From contig JAVXOZ010000044.1 in NCBI GenBank assembly GCA_036644995.1, positions 1 to 12,338 on the forward strand: a stretch of DNA of 12,338 nt. The letters are read 5' to 3'. Made by a program: the position numbers and the translations under genes. Of the stretch, positions 1-6,434 are shown piece by piece. The notes below the pieces were generated by a model, which was given only the letters and a program-made list of their open reading frames with translations, made no database searches and had not been told where the DNA came from. How positions within the stretch are numbered: the stretch's first letter is position 1; every line of letters starts with the position of its first letter. This DNA comes from Cryptoclostridium sp036644995 (lineage in GTDB: Bacteria; Bacillota; Dehalobacteriia; UBA7702).

Positions 1-3
1 TGC

Positions 4-32
4 TTGCAAAGTGCTTTTACCTATGATATAAT
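4..32 (+). promoter_or_regulatory. Promoter of tRNA-Leu
   Basis: A -35-like TTGCAA (4-9) is separated by 17 bases from a perfect TATAAT (27-32), which is preceded by TGA, giving an extended -10. The predicted start lies near 39-40, a few bases before the mature tRNA 5' end at 47. The same string CTATGATATAAT recurs ahead of lon (8815-8826), so this is probably the housekeeping sigma-A form in this genome. Called from sequence pattern only. Confidence 0.7.
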
Positions 33-46
33 TAACCATTAGTTAT

Positions 47-128
47 GCGGGTGTGGCGGAATGGCAGACGCACTAGATTTAGGTTCTAGCGGGAAACCGT
101 GGGGGTTCAAGTCCCTTCACCCGCACCA
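47..128 (+). tRNA. trnL: tRNA-Leu (anticodon UAG)
   Basis: This is a complete cloverleaf. The 7-bp acceptor stem pairs GCGGGTG (47-53) with CACCCGC (118-124), followed by discriminator A125 and an encoded CCA (126-128). The anticodon stem CTAGA (73-77) pairs with TCTAG (85-89) around a seven-base loop with TAG at 80-82, which decodes CUA and probably other CUN leucine codons. An extra arm between the anticodon stem and the T arm (GTTCAAGTC) marks it as a class II tRNA, as expected for leucine. It stands alone, just downstream of its own promoter and 85 bases ahead of tig. Confidence 0.97.
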
Positions 129-213
129 TAATCTCGGGAAGCCGAAAAATTAACTTAAAAAAATACTTACTTCAACTAAATACTATTATTATTAGAGGAG
201 CAGTGATACAAAA

Positions 214-1542
214 ATGAATTACGAAGTGAAAAAAGAGGGAAAAAACCAAGCTGAACTTACTATCACCGTAGATAAAGAAACCGTTGCCAAGGCAATGAAC
301 CAAGGCTATTTAAAAATAGCTAAAGAAGTGAATATTCCCGGTTTCAGAAAAGGAAAAGTTCCCCGTTTTGTATTGGAACAAAAAATTGGTAAAGCACCAA
401 TTATTGAAGAAGCCGCTGAAATTATGATGGGACCTGCCTATGCCGAAGCTATTTCCACCGAAGGCTTAGAACCTGTGGATAGACCCGATGTGGAGATTGT
501 TTCCATTGAAGAAAATGCAGAATTTGTATTTAAGGCAAAAGTTGTTCTCCGCCCCGAACCTGAATTAGGGGAATATAAAGGTCTTACCTTAAAAAAACGT
601 GAATTAAGCGTTACCGATGAAGATTTAGATAACGAACTTGAAAGATTGCGTGACCGCCACAGCAAAATGGTTGATGTGGATGAACCTATCCAAGATGAAG
701 ATATGGCAGAAATTTCTTATGAAGGCTCTGTAAACGGCGAAAAATTTGAAGGCGGCAGTGCTGAAAGCTACTCCTTGGGCATTGGCTCCAACACCTTTAT
801 TCCCGGTTTTGAGGACCAATTAAAAGGCCATAAACCCGGTGAAGATGTGGTTGTTACAGTTACCTTCCCCGAAGATTACCACGCTGAAGATTTAAAGGGT
901 AAGGAAGCTCAATTTGCAGTACATATCATTACTGTACGCAGAAAAGAATTACCGGAAATTGATGAAAAATTCGTAAAATTGGTTTCCTCCTTGGAAACAG
1001 TGGAAGAATTTAAAGCTGATACCAAAAAACATTTGGAAGAAGCCGCAGAACGTCAGATTAACGATGATTTAAGAAACCAAGCTGTTGATGCACTTTTAGC
1101 CGTTACCGAAGTGGAAATTCCCGAAATAATGGTTAACGATAAAATTGATAGCTTCTTAGAAGATATGGAAGCCCGCTTAAGCCAACAAGGCTTAAATATT
1201 GAAAGATATTTGGAATTTTCCGGCAGAACCATGACTGAATTAAGAGAAGAAGGCCGCCCCAATGCGGAAAAAGCTGTTAAAACCGAAGTTTCTTTGATGG
1301 AATTGGCAAAAAGAGAAAAATTGGAAGCCGAAGAAGTTGATGTTGATGCCGAATGCACCAAAGTCGCTTTAATGACCAATACCGAATTGGACGTTATTAA
1401 AGAACGTTTGATGAAAACCGGTCAATACAGCGTTTTGGTATTTACCATCATCGTTAAAAAGGCAATAGATTTCTTGGTAGACAATGCAAATATTGTACCT
1501 TTTGTTGAAGAAGAAGAAGCCGAACAAGAAAAAGCTGAATAA
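214..1542 (+). CDS. tig: Trigger factor (ribosome-associated chaperone and prolyl isomerase)
   Basis: Trigger factor binds the ribosome near uL23 at the exit tunnel and shields nascent chains; it also has peptidyl-prolyl isomerase activity. The 442-residue protein has the usual family length. The N-terminal ribosome-binding domain carries the signature GFRKGKVP at 43-50. An FKBP-like PPIase domain spans roughly 161-243 (ISYEGSVNGEKFEGG, then IPGFEDQLKGHKPGE). The rest is the helical C-terminal substrate-binding domain, ending in a Glu-rich tail. The start is fixed by the family N-terminus (MNYEVKKEG). The AGGAG at 196-200 is 13 bases from the ATG, longer than usual. It heads the tig-clpP-clpX cluster, and a 300-base gap with a dispersed repeat separates it from clpP. 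I found no convincing promoter directly ahead of it, so read-through from the tRNA promoter is possible. Confidence 0.97.
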   Translation: MNYEVKKEGKNQAELTITVDKETVAKAMNQGYLKIAKEVNIPGFRKGKVPRFVLEQKIGKAPIIEEAAEIMMGPAYAEAISTEGLEPVDRPDVEIVSIEENAEFVFKAKVVLRPEPELGEYKGLTLKKRELSVTDEDLDNELERLRDRHSKMVDVDEPIQDEDMAEISYEGSVNGEKFEGGSAESYSLGIGSNTFIPGFEDQLKGHKPGEDVVVTVTFPEDYHAEDLKGKEAQFAVHIITVRRKELPEIDEKFVKLVSSLETVEEFKADTKKHLEEAAERQINDDLRNQAVDALLAVTEVEIPEIMVNDKIDSFLEDMEARLSQQGLNIERYLEFSGRTMTELREEGRPNAEKAVKTEVSLMELAKREKLEAEEVDVDAECTKVALMTNTELDVIKERLMKTGQYSVLVFTIIVKKAIDFLVDNANIVPFVEEEEAEQEKAE

Positions 1543-1599
1543 TTTTAGAATTATTAAATATACTTAAAAGACCCAGAGTGCCAAAGCAACTACTTTGTA

Positions 1600-1760
1600 C
1601 AGATTGTCAAAAAACATAGTTTTTTGGCAAGATGTCGGGCTGTTAAGAAAGCCTTAGATTCGGCAAAACTCACTGAGCAGCGACTGTGTAGTGTACCTAA
1701 ATGTACATAAGCAGTGGATGGGAAGGGATTTTACCGAATATCAGACTTTATCAACAGCCT
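1600..1760 (+). repeat. 161-bp dispersed structured repeat, copy 1
   Basis: It matches a second copy at 6152-6312 over all 161 bases (about 14 differences counted by eye) and an inverted third copy at the right end. Structure seen directly: a 5' hairpin with 11-bp arms TTGTCAAAAAA and TTTTTTGGCAA around CATAG (1604-1630), then a long imperfect inverted repeat whose outer arms are GGCTGTT (1638-1644) and AACAGCC (1753-1759). Pairing continues inward for about 33 positions with a few mismatches (CTTAGATTCGG against CCGAATATCAG). A smaller central hairpin is GTGTAC with GTACAT. It has no ORF. It is flanked by the related palindromes CCAAAGCAACTACTTTG (1581-1597) and CCAAAGTATTTACTTTGG (1763-1780). 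It lies directly upstream of clpP, so it may be in the clpP leader. A non-autonomous mobile element is the likeliest reading; a structured RNA is the alternative. Confidence 0.85.
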
Positions 1761-1830
1761 AACCAAAGTATTTACTTTGGACAAAATAGAATAAATAAGT
1801 TCTGTTGGGGAGAAGATATTCATAGATTGA

Positions 1831-1836
1831 AGGAGG
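1831..1836 (+). promoter_or_regulatory. clpP ribosome binding site
   Basis: AGGAGG six bases before the ATG at 1843 fixes the clpP start. This is the typical strong site and spacing in this window, unlike the longer spacings at tig and lon. Confidence 0.9.
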
Positions 1837-1842
1837 ACGCAA

Positions 1843-2433
1843 ATGTCTTATAATTACAGTATTCCTTACGTCATAGAACAAACAAGCCGTGGTGAACGCT
1901 CTTACGATATTTTTTCCCGGTTGTTAAAAGACAGAATCATATTTTTAGGCGATCCCGTTGATGATAACGTGGCTAATATTATTGTGGCTCAAATGCTATT
2001 TTTAGAAGCCGATGACCCTAAAAAAGATATTAATTTCTACATAAATAGCCCCGGTGGTGTTATCACCGCAGGTATGGCAATTTATGATACCATGAATTAT
2101 ATCAAATGCGATGTTTCCACCATTTGTGTGGGGATGGCAGCCAGCATGGGAGCATTTTTGCTTACTGCAGGTGCCAAAGGTAAACGCTTTGCTTTGCCAA
2201 ACAGCGAAATTATGATTCATCAACCTTCAGGTGGAACCCAAGGTCAGGCTACGGATATTGAGATTCATACAAATCACATTATCAAAACCAAAGAAAAATT
2301 AAACAAGATCTTGGCAGAAAAAACCGGGAAATCATTAGAACAAATTAAATTGGATACAGAACGTGATAATTTCATGTCTGCTGAAGAAGCCAAAGAATAT
2401 GGTCTTATTGATAAGGTTATCAGGGAACACTAA
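1843..2433 (+). CDS. clpP: ATP-dependent Clp protease proteolytic subunit ClpP
   Basis: ClpP forms the tetradecameric cytosolic serine peptidase chamber that degrades proteins unfolded by ClpX or another Clp ATPase. The 196-residue length is typical. The catalytic triad is visible: Ser101 in GMAASMGAF, His126 in MIHQPSGG and Asp175 in DTERDNFMS. The oxyanion and substrate-binding strand FYINSPGGVITAGMAIYDTM is intact, as is the N-terminal segment (IPYVIEQTSRGERSYDIFSRLLKDR, split here only by description) that forms the axial loops. It forms an operon with clpX, nine bases downstream, as in many Bacillota. Its leader carries dispersed repeat copy 1. No heat-shock operator of the CIRCE or CtsR type was found. 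Confidence 0.98.
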   Translation: MSYNYSIPYVIEQTSRGERSYDIFSRLLKDRIIFLGDPVDDNVANIIVAQMLFLEADDPKKDINFYINSPGGVITAGMAIYDTMNYIKCDVSTICVGMAASMGAFLLTAGAKGKRFALPNSEIMIHQPSGGTQGQATDIEIHTNHIIKTKEKLNKILAEKTGKSLEQIKLDTERDNFMSAEEAKEYGLIDKVIREH

Positions 2434-2442
2434 GGAGGAAAA

Positions 2443-3753
2443 ATGGATCATTTTGAAAATGTAGACCAAGAGTGCTGCTCTTTTTGTGGTCTGCCACGCA
2501 GCCAAGTGCAAAAATTGGTTGGCGGTCCCGGGGTAAATATTTGCGATGAATGTATTGCCCTGTGCAATGAAATCATTGACGAAGCCTTATGCGAACCCAC
2601 TGAAGATATAGAATTTAATGAATTGCCCAAACCCAAAGAATTGGCTCATGATTTAGATGAATATGTTATTGGTCAGGAATCCGCAAAAAAAGTGTTGGCA
2701 GTGGCGGTTTACAATCATTATAAAAGAATAGGTGCCCCTGTTGTAGATGATGATGTGGAATTGCAAAAATCCAATATACTTTTGGTTGGACCCACAGGCA
2801 CAGGTAAAACCTTGCTTGCCCAAACTTTAGCTCGGTTTTTACACGTTCCCTTTGCGGTTGCAGATGCCACCACTTTAACCGAAGCAGGTTATGTGGGGGA
2901 AGATGTTGAAAATATTCTCCTTAAATTGTTGCAGGCAGCAGATTTTGATGTTGATGCCGCAGCTCATGGCATTATCTACATAGATGAAATTGATAAAATT
3001 ACCAGAAGAAGCGAAAATCCCTCCATTACCCGAGATGTTAGTGGTGAAGGAGTGCAGCAGGCTCTTCTGAAAATATTAGAAGGCAGCGTTGCCAGTGTAC
3101 CGCCACAAGGTGGCAGAAAACACCCTCATCAGGAATTTATCCAATTAGATACCACGGATATTCTCTTTATTTGCGGCGGTGCTTTTGACGGACTGGACAA
3201 AATTGTGCAAAAAAGATTGGGCAGCGGTGTTATGGGTTTTGGTGCGGATATCAAAGAGAAAAAAGAAGATATCGGCGAAATTTTGGCTAATATAATGCCT
3301 GAAGATTTGCTCAAATATGGCTTAATACCCGAATTTGTAGGGCGTTTACCGGTTTTGGGTAAATTAACTCCATTGGATACAGCTGCTTTGGTTCGCATTT
3401 TAAAAGAGCCTAAAAATTCCTTGCTTAAGCAATATACACGCCTATTTAAAATGGACGGTATGGAACTTGAGTTTACCGATGAGGCTTTGGAAGATGTGGC
3501 TGAAACTGCTATGAAAAGAAACACAGGCGCCCGGGGTTTACGTGCAATTTTAGAAGATTTAATGAATGGTCTAATGTATGAATTGCCTTCCCGTGATGAT
3601 GTTGCCAAGGTTATTATTGACAGAGATTTCACTTCGGGTAACTCTGAAGCGAAATTGATTTTAAAAGACCCCGCAACAATTATTGCTGAAAGAGAACGCT
3701 TGGAACTGATTAAGGATACCAAAAACGAAACAGATGAGGAAACCACTGCTTAA
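2443..3753 (+). CDS. clpX: ATP-dependent Clp protease ATP-binding subunit ClpX
   Basis: ClpX is the hexameric AAA+ unfoldase that recognises tagged substrates and threads them into ClpP. The 436-residue protein starts with the zinc-binding domain, Cys12, Cys15, Cys34 and Cys37. Walker A GPTGTGKT is at 116-123, the pore-1 loop GYVGED at 149-154, Walker B IIYIDEID at 177-184 and the RKH pore loop at 225-227. The ClpP-docking loop reads MGF at 264-266 where IGF or LGF is common, a conservative change. Sensor-2 motif GARGLRAIL is present near the C-terminus. The ribosome binding site AAGGAGG overlaps the clpP stop codon, so the two genes are translated from one message. No clear terminator follows; repeats begin 27 bases after the stop. 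Confidence 0.98.
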   Translation: MDHFENVDQECCSFCGLPRSQVQKLVGGPGVNICDECIALCNEIIDEALCEPTEDIEFNELPKPKELAHDLDEYVIGQESAKKVLAVAVYNHYKRIGAPVVDDDVELQKSNILLVGPTGTGKTLLAQTLARFLHVPFAVADATTLTEAGYVGEDVENILLKLLQAADFDVDAAAHGIIYIDEIDKITRRSENPSITRDVSGEGVQQALLKILEGSVASVPPQGGRKHPHQEFIQLDTTDILFICGGAFDGLDKIVQKRLGSGVMGFGADIKEKKEDIGEILANIMPEDLLKYGLIPEFVGRLPVLGKLTPLDTAALVRILKEPKNSLLKQYTRLFKMDGMELEFTDEALEDVAETAMKRNTGARGLRAILEDLMNGLMYELPSRDDVAKVIIDRDFTSGNSEAKLILKDPATIIAERERLELIKDTKNETDEETTA

Positions 3754-3780
3754 TTTTAGGCGGTAATTTCCAAAGGACAA

Positions 3781-3811
3781 AGTGGAAAGTGGAAAGTGGA
3801 AAGTGGAAAGT
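3781..3811 (+). repeat. 7-bp tandem repeat (AGTGGAA x4.4)
   Basis: AGTGGAA is repeated four times exactly, followed by AGT. The array starts 27 bases after the clpX stop. It is outside any gene, and the perfect copies suggest slippage, so copy number may vary between strains. A pyrimidine stretch TACTTTTCCC downstream (3831-3840) could pair imperfectly with it. Confidence 0.9.
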
Positions 3812-3876
3812 AAATTTTCCCATATCTATCTACTTTTCCCAAGCAGAATTTAATTGCAGAATATGACGCCATTGTG

Positions 3877-4010
3877 TGAAAATCTGCTTATGAAAAGCTG
3901 TTTACAGAAATCTACTTATAAAAGATGTTATACAAGGCTGTTGCGTATAGCTATTTATGAAAAGTTGTTTGTGGGAATCTGTTGTAAAAAGCTGTTCTGG
4001 ATATCTGTTG
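3877..4010 (+). repeat. Degenerate 13-14-base periodic repeat, about ten units
   Basis: Units such as TGAAAATCTGCTTA (3877), TGAAAAGCTGTTTA (3891), CAGAAATCTACTTA (3905), TGAAAAGTTGTTTG (3958), TGGGAATCTGTTG (3972), TAAAAAGCTGTTC (3985) and TGGATATCTGTTG (3998) follow head to tail. Unit length varies from 12 to 14. The core is an A-run followed by K-CTGTT. An open frame runs through it, but the period is not a multiple of three and the predicted peptide looks like no protein, so I treat it as a decayed minisatellite. Confidence 0.65.
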
Positions 4011-4107
4011 CTGTTAATGTAAATTTGTTAATCTAAATTATTAACTTTTAAGCCAAGGTTTCAGCATTTTACGCAAATAAGTCAAAATCATTTAGCTTAG
4101 TTCAAAT

Positions 4108-4126
4108 AGCTTAAAAATTCAGTTAT
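4108..4126 (+). repeat. Left 19-bp direct repeat flanking the 168-bp element
   Basis: AGCTTAAAAATTCAGTTAT occurs here and again, identically, at 4295-4313. The two copies bracket 168 bases with inverted-repeat ends, the pattern of a target-site duplication. Confidence 0.85.
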
Positions 4127-4294
4127 TTTCGGCTATGTACAAAGTGTGGTAATGGGCAAACCCTAAAACTCCCACATCTTTAATACACTGTTAATACACT
4201 GTGAGTTTGCACCTTGGTGCTTTTACTGATTCTAAGGTTTTGTGCAAAACTATCATCTTTGTAGCCAAAATTATGTTTTTCTACAATTTGAAAC
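4127..4294 (-). mobile_element. 168-bp MITE-like element, probable diverged relative of the 161-bp repeat
   Basis: It is bounded by exact 19-bp direct repeats. Its inner ends are inverted: GGCTA followed shortly by ACAAAG (4131-4143) against CTTTGTAGCC (4257-4266). Read on the minus strand it shows the plan of the 161-bp family in the same order. There is a start CAAATTGT and a hairpin with arms TTGTAG and CTACAA (4286-4259), then AAGATG, then CCTTAGAATCAGTAAAAG where the family has CCTTAGATTCGGTAAAAC, and an inverted-repeat closing arm. Overall identity is low, so kinship is an inference from order and structure. The interior also holds a GCACC/GGTGC palindrome (4209-4220) and TTAATACACTG repeated in tandem. 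It encodes nothing. Confidence 0.55.
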
Positions 4295-4316
4295 AGCTTA
4301 AAAATTCAGTTATATA
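4288..4316 (+). promoter_or_regulatory. Candidate lonB promoter across the element junction
   Basis: TTGAAA (4288-4293) is followed by a 17-base spacer and TATATA (4311-4316), a good sigma-A match. The -35 lies in the last bases of the 168-bp element and the -10 straddles the end of the right-hand direct repeat. The predicted start is near 4323, giving a leader of about 97 bases that contains the hairpin at 4357-4411. Confidence 0.5.
4295..4313 (+). repeat. Right 19-bp direct repeat flanking the 168-bp element
   Basis: This copy is identical to 4108-4126. It forms most of the spacer of the candidate lonB promoter. Confidence 0.85.
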
Positions 4317-4356
4317 AATTTACGAATTAGCTTATAAAAATCTAATAAAATAAAAA

Positions 4357-4419
4357 CTCCTTTCATGTTTTAGTGCTATTTGGGTAATAATAGTATTAAA
4401 ACCGAAAGGAGCTTTTTTT
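4357..4419 (+). promoter_or_regulatory. Terminator-like hairpin enclosing the lonB ribosome binding site
   Basis: CTCCTTTC (4357-4364) pairs perfectly with GAAAGGAG (4404-4411). After a small internal loop, the 14-base arms GTTTTAGTGCTATT (4367-4380) and AATAGTATTAAAAC (4389-4402) pair throughout, with two G-U pairs and an eight-base loop. Seven Ts (4413-4419) follow, and the lonB ATG begins at 4420. The only ribosome binding site, AAAGGAG, lies in the 3' arm, so the folded RNA would hide it. In form it is also an intrinsic terminator ending at the start codon. Pairing is seen in the sequence. Regulation of lonB by read-through, by a ligand or by temperature is inference. Confidence 0.75.
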
Positions 4420-6075
4420 ATGATTTCTTCAACTTTAGCTTACGTAATCATAATTTCAGTTGCGTTCATGCTAATTCTTGGATTTTTGTATGTTAAACGC
4501 AGCAAAAACGGTGCAGTTGATGCACCGCCCCAATGTATGGAAAAGCATAGCGAAAAAGAAATTAACAGATTAGAAAAATTGCGACAAATTACCTTGAATG
4601 TGCCTTTGGCAGAAAAAACCAGACCATCTACTTTTGCGGAAATTATTGGTCAGGAAAATGGACTTTTAACCTTAGAAGCCGCACTTTGTGGCCCTAACCC
4701 CCAGCACGTTATAATTTACGGCCCCCCTGGGGTGGGTAAAACCGCCGCTGCCCGTTTAGCCTTGGATAAGGCTAAAAAAAGTTCGGGTACACCCTTTATG
4801 GCAGATGCAAAAATGATAGAGGTAGACGGCACTACATCTCGGTTTGACGAAAGAGGAATTGCCGATCCACTTTTAGGTAGTGTTCACGACCCTATTTATC
4901 AGGGTGCAGGTTCTTATGGTCAGGCAGGAATACCCCAGCCCAAGGAAGGTGCAGTGAGTAAAGCACACGGTGGTATTTTATTTATTGATGAAATTGGAGA
5001 ACTGCATCCAATGCAATTAAATAAACTTTTAAAGGTTTTAGAGGATCGCAAAGTAATATTGGAAAGCTCCTATTATCAGGAGGAAAACACAAAATTTCCC
5101 CAGCACATCCACGATATTTTTCAAAACGGTTTACCTGCGGATTTTCGCCTGATTGCCGCTACTACCCGTAATCCCGAGGAACTGCCACCTGCTTTGCGTT
5201 CACGGTGTGTGGAGATATTTTTTCGTTCCTTATGCCCTGATGAATTGGAAAAAATAGCGGTAAACAGTGCCCAAAGATCTGGCTTTAACATCAATGAAAA
5301 AGAAGCAGGGGTGGTGGCGCATTATGCGGCAAATGGCAGGGAAATAGTTAATATGATACAGCTTGCCGCAGGAATTGCCCAGCAAAACTCCAGAAACTCC
5401 ATTAATCAAGGTGATTTGGATAGAATAATAAACCAAGGCCATTACAGCCCTCATATTGAACGAAAAATGCCTAAAGAATCTAAAATTGGCAGGGCAATAG
5501 GCTTGGGTGTGGGCAGTGGGGGAGAGGGTGCTATTTTACCTGTGGAAGCCTTGGTGCTCCCGGGTAGCGGCAGCCATGTTATATCCGGTATTGTGGATGA
5601 GGAGGAAATGGGTGGTGGCGGCCATAAGCTTATTCGCCGCAGTATGGCACAAAATTCTTGGGAAAATGTACTTACGGTTTTAAAACAAAAAATAGTTGCG
5701 GATTGGCAAAATTTGGATTTTCACATCAATTTTCCCGGTGGTGCACCTGTGGATGGCCCTTCCGCCGGCATAACCATGGCAACTGTGTTGTATTCCGCTA
5801 TTGAAGGAAAAAAAATAAACTGCCATACGGCGATGACAGGTGAAATATCTATTCATGGTGATGTTTTGCCTGTGGGTGGCGTAACTGCTAAAATTGAAGC
5901 CGCAATTAGGGCAGGAGCTACGGTGGTGGTGATTCCCCAAGAAAATTTTCAGGAATGTTATGCTGATATGCCCATAAAAATAGTACCCGTTGCCACCTTT
6001 GATGAGGTATTGGATTTATTGGTAGTGAAAGATGAGAAAAATTCGATTTTTCCTTTTGAATCTTTGGTGAATTAA
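4420..6075 (+). CDS. lonB: Membrane-anchored ATP-dependent protease LonB
   Basis: LonB is a AAA+ protease with a Ser/Lys catalytic dyad. This 551-residue protein matches the Bacillus LonB type in length and order: one N-terminal membrane helix (about residues 6-24) followed by basic VKRSK, no Lon N-terminal substrate domain, an ATPase and then the protease domain. Walker A GPPGVGKT is at 101-108, preceded by the family string ALCGPNPQHVIIY. Walker B ILFIDEIGE starts at 186. The insert DERGIADPLLGSVHDPIYQG is characteristic of LonB. The catalytic Ser448 lies in DGPSAG and Lys491 in GGVTAKIEAA. The helix predicts attachment to the cytoplasmic face of the membrane. In Bacillus subtilis the gene is forespore-expressed; whether that applies here is unknown. 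Its leader hairpin hides the ribosome binding site. It converges on the minus-strand operon. Confidence 0.96.
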   Translation: MISSTLAYVIIISVAFMLILGFLYVKRSKNGAVDAPPQCMEKHSEKEINRLEKLRQITLNVPLAEKTRPSTFAEIIGQENGLLTLEAALCGPNPQHVIIYGPPGVGKTAAARLALDKAKKSSGTPFMADAKMIEVDGTTSRFDERGIADPLLGSVHDPIYQGAGSYGQAGIPQPKEGAVSKAHGGILFIDEIGELHPMQLNKLLKVLEDRKVILESSYYQEENTKFPQHIHDIFQNGLPADFRLIAATTRNPEELPPALRSRCVEIFFRSLCPDELEKIAVNSAQRSGFNINEKEAGVVAHYAANGREIVNMIQLAAGIAQQNSRNSINQGDLDRIINQGHYSPHIERKMPKESKIGRAIGLGVGSGGEGAILPVEALVLPGSGSHVISGIVDEEEMGGGGHKLIRRSMAQNSWENVLTVLKQKIVADWQNLDFHINFPGGAPVDGPSAGITMATVLYSAIEGKKINCHTAMTGEISIHGDVLPVGGVTAKIEAAIRAGATVVVIPQENFQECYADMPIKIVPVATFDEVLDLLVVKDEKNSIFPFESLVN

Positions 6076-6133
6076 GTGTGAATTAATGTTTATAAATATC
6101 GGCAAATTTGGGTGAAATTATAAAAATAAAAGT

Positions 6134-6151
6134 AACTTTAATAAGTTATTT
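6134..6151 (+). repeat. Left 18-bp direct repeat flanking copy 2
   Basis: AACTTTAATAAGTTATTT is repeated exactly at 6318-6335. It contains the short palindrome AACTT/AAGTT. It directly abuts the first base of the 161-bp repeat, the pattern of a target-site duplication. Confidence 0.85.
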
Positions 6152-6312
6152 CAGATTGTCAAAAAATATAGTTTTTTGGCAAGATGTCAGGCTCTTAAGA
6201 AAGCCTTAGATTCGGTAAAACTCCCTGAGCAGCGGCTGTACAGTGTACATAGATGTAGATAAGCAGTCGGTGGGAAGGGATTTTGCCGAATATCAGACTT
6301 TATCAACAGCCT
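6152..6312 (+). repeat. 161-bp dispersed structured repeat, copy 2
   Basis: It has the same length and fold as copy 1, with about 91% identity by eye, and is closer to copy 3 (about 6 differences over 144 shared bases). Differences cluster in the central loop region (6225-6270), while the 5' hairpin and the 3' closing arm are almost unchanged. Where copy 1 has a C-A mismatch in the long stem, copies 2 and 3 have U-G (CGGT against GCCG), so the pairing is at least partly kept. The element is bracketed by 18-bp direct repeats, with five bases (CAAAC) between its 3' end and the right-hand repeat. It contains no ORF. Confidence 0.88.
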
Positions 6313-6317
6313 CAAAC

Positions 6318-6335
6318 AACTTTAATAAGTTATTT
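6318..6335 (+). repeat. Right 18-bp direct repeat flanking copy 2
   Basis: This is identical to 6134-6151. The following TAAAGTT makes it part of a longer palindrome-like stretch (AACTTTA at 6318-6324, TAAAGTT at 6335-6341). Confidence 0.85.
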
Positions 6336-6434
6336 AAAGTTAAAAAATATTGGAAACTAAAGTTAATTGCAGATATTATTTTATTTTCCGGATATTATCG
6401 ATTTTGTAGATATTATTGATATGGTTAAAATAAG

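Larger units (their letters stand above)
1543..1842 (+). other. tig-clpP intergenic region
   Basis: Just after the tig stop is a short AT-only palindrome (arms AATAATT and AATTATT, 1540-1557) without a clear U-tract, a poor terminator candidate. Most of the gap is the 161-bp dispersed repeat copy 1 (1600-1760) with palindromic flanks at 1581-1599 and 1763-1780. The remaining bases before the clpP ribosome binding site show no promoter I would defend. I see no CIRCE element and no CtsR-type heptad repeat, both of which often mark clpP in Bacillota. Confidence 0.6.
3754..4419 (+). other. clpX-lonB intergenic region, rich in repeats
   Basis: This 666-base gap has no credible gene. In order it holds a 7-bp tandem repeat (3781-3811), a degenerate 13-14-base periodic repeat (3877-4010), a 168-bp element between 19-bp direct repeats (4108-4313), a candidate lonB promoter (4288-4316) and a terminator-like hairpin that contains the lonB ribosome binding site (4357-4419). 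I found no ordinary terminator for clpX. Each part is listed separately. Confidence 0.7.

Noticed and set aside
1600..1760. Riboswitch or leader RNA specific to clpP.
   Set aside because: The same sequence occurs after lonB and, inverted, after ysxC, so it is not tied to clpP or to transcription direction.
1761..1842. CIRCE or CtsR operator and a sigma-A promoter ahead of clpP.
   Set aside because: No matching inverted repeat or heptad is present, and no -35/-10 pair has acceptable spacing.
3854..4036. A 60-codon open frame between clpX and lonB.
   Set aside because: It lies almost wholly in the degenerate 13-14-base repeat, lacks a ribosome binding site, and its peptide resembles no protein.
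6372..6416. Three GATATTAT motifs about 18-19 bases apart.
   Set aside because: They are short, AT-rich and have dissimilar surroundings; chance similarity is likely in this composition.
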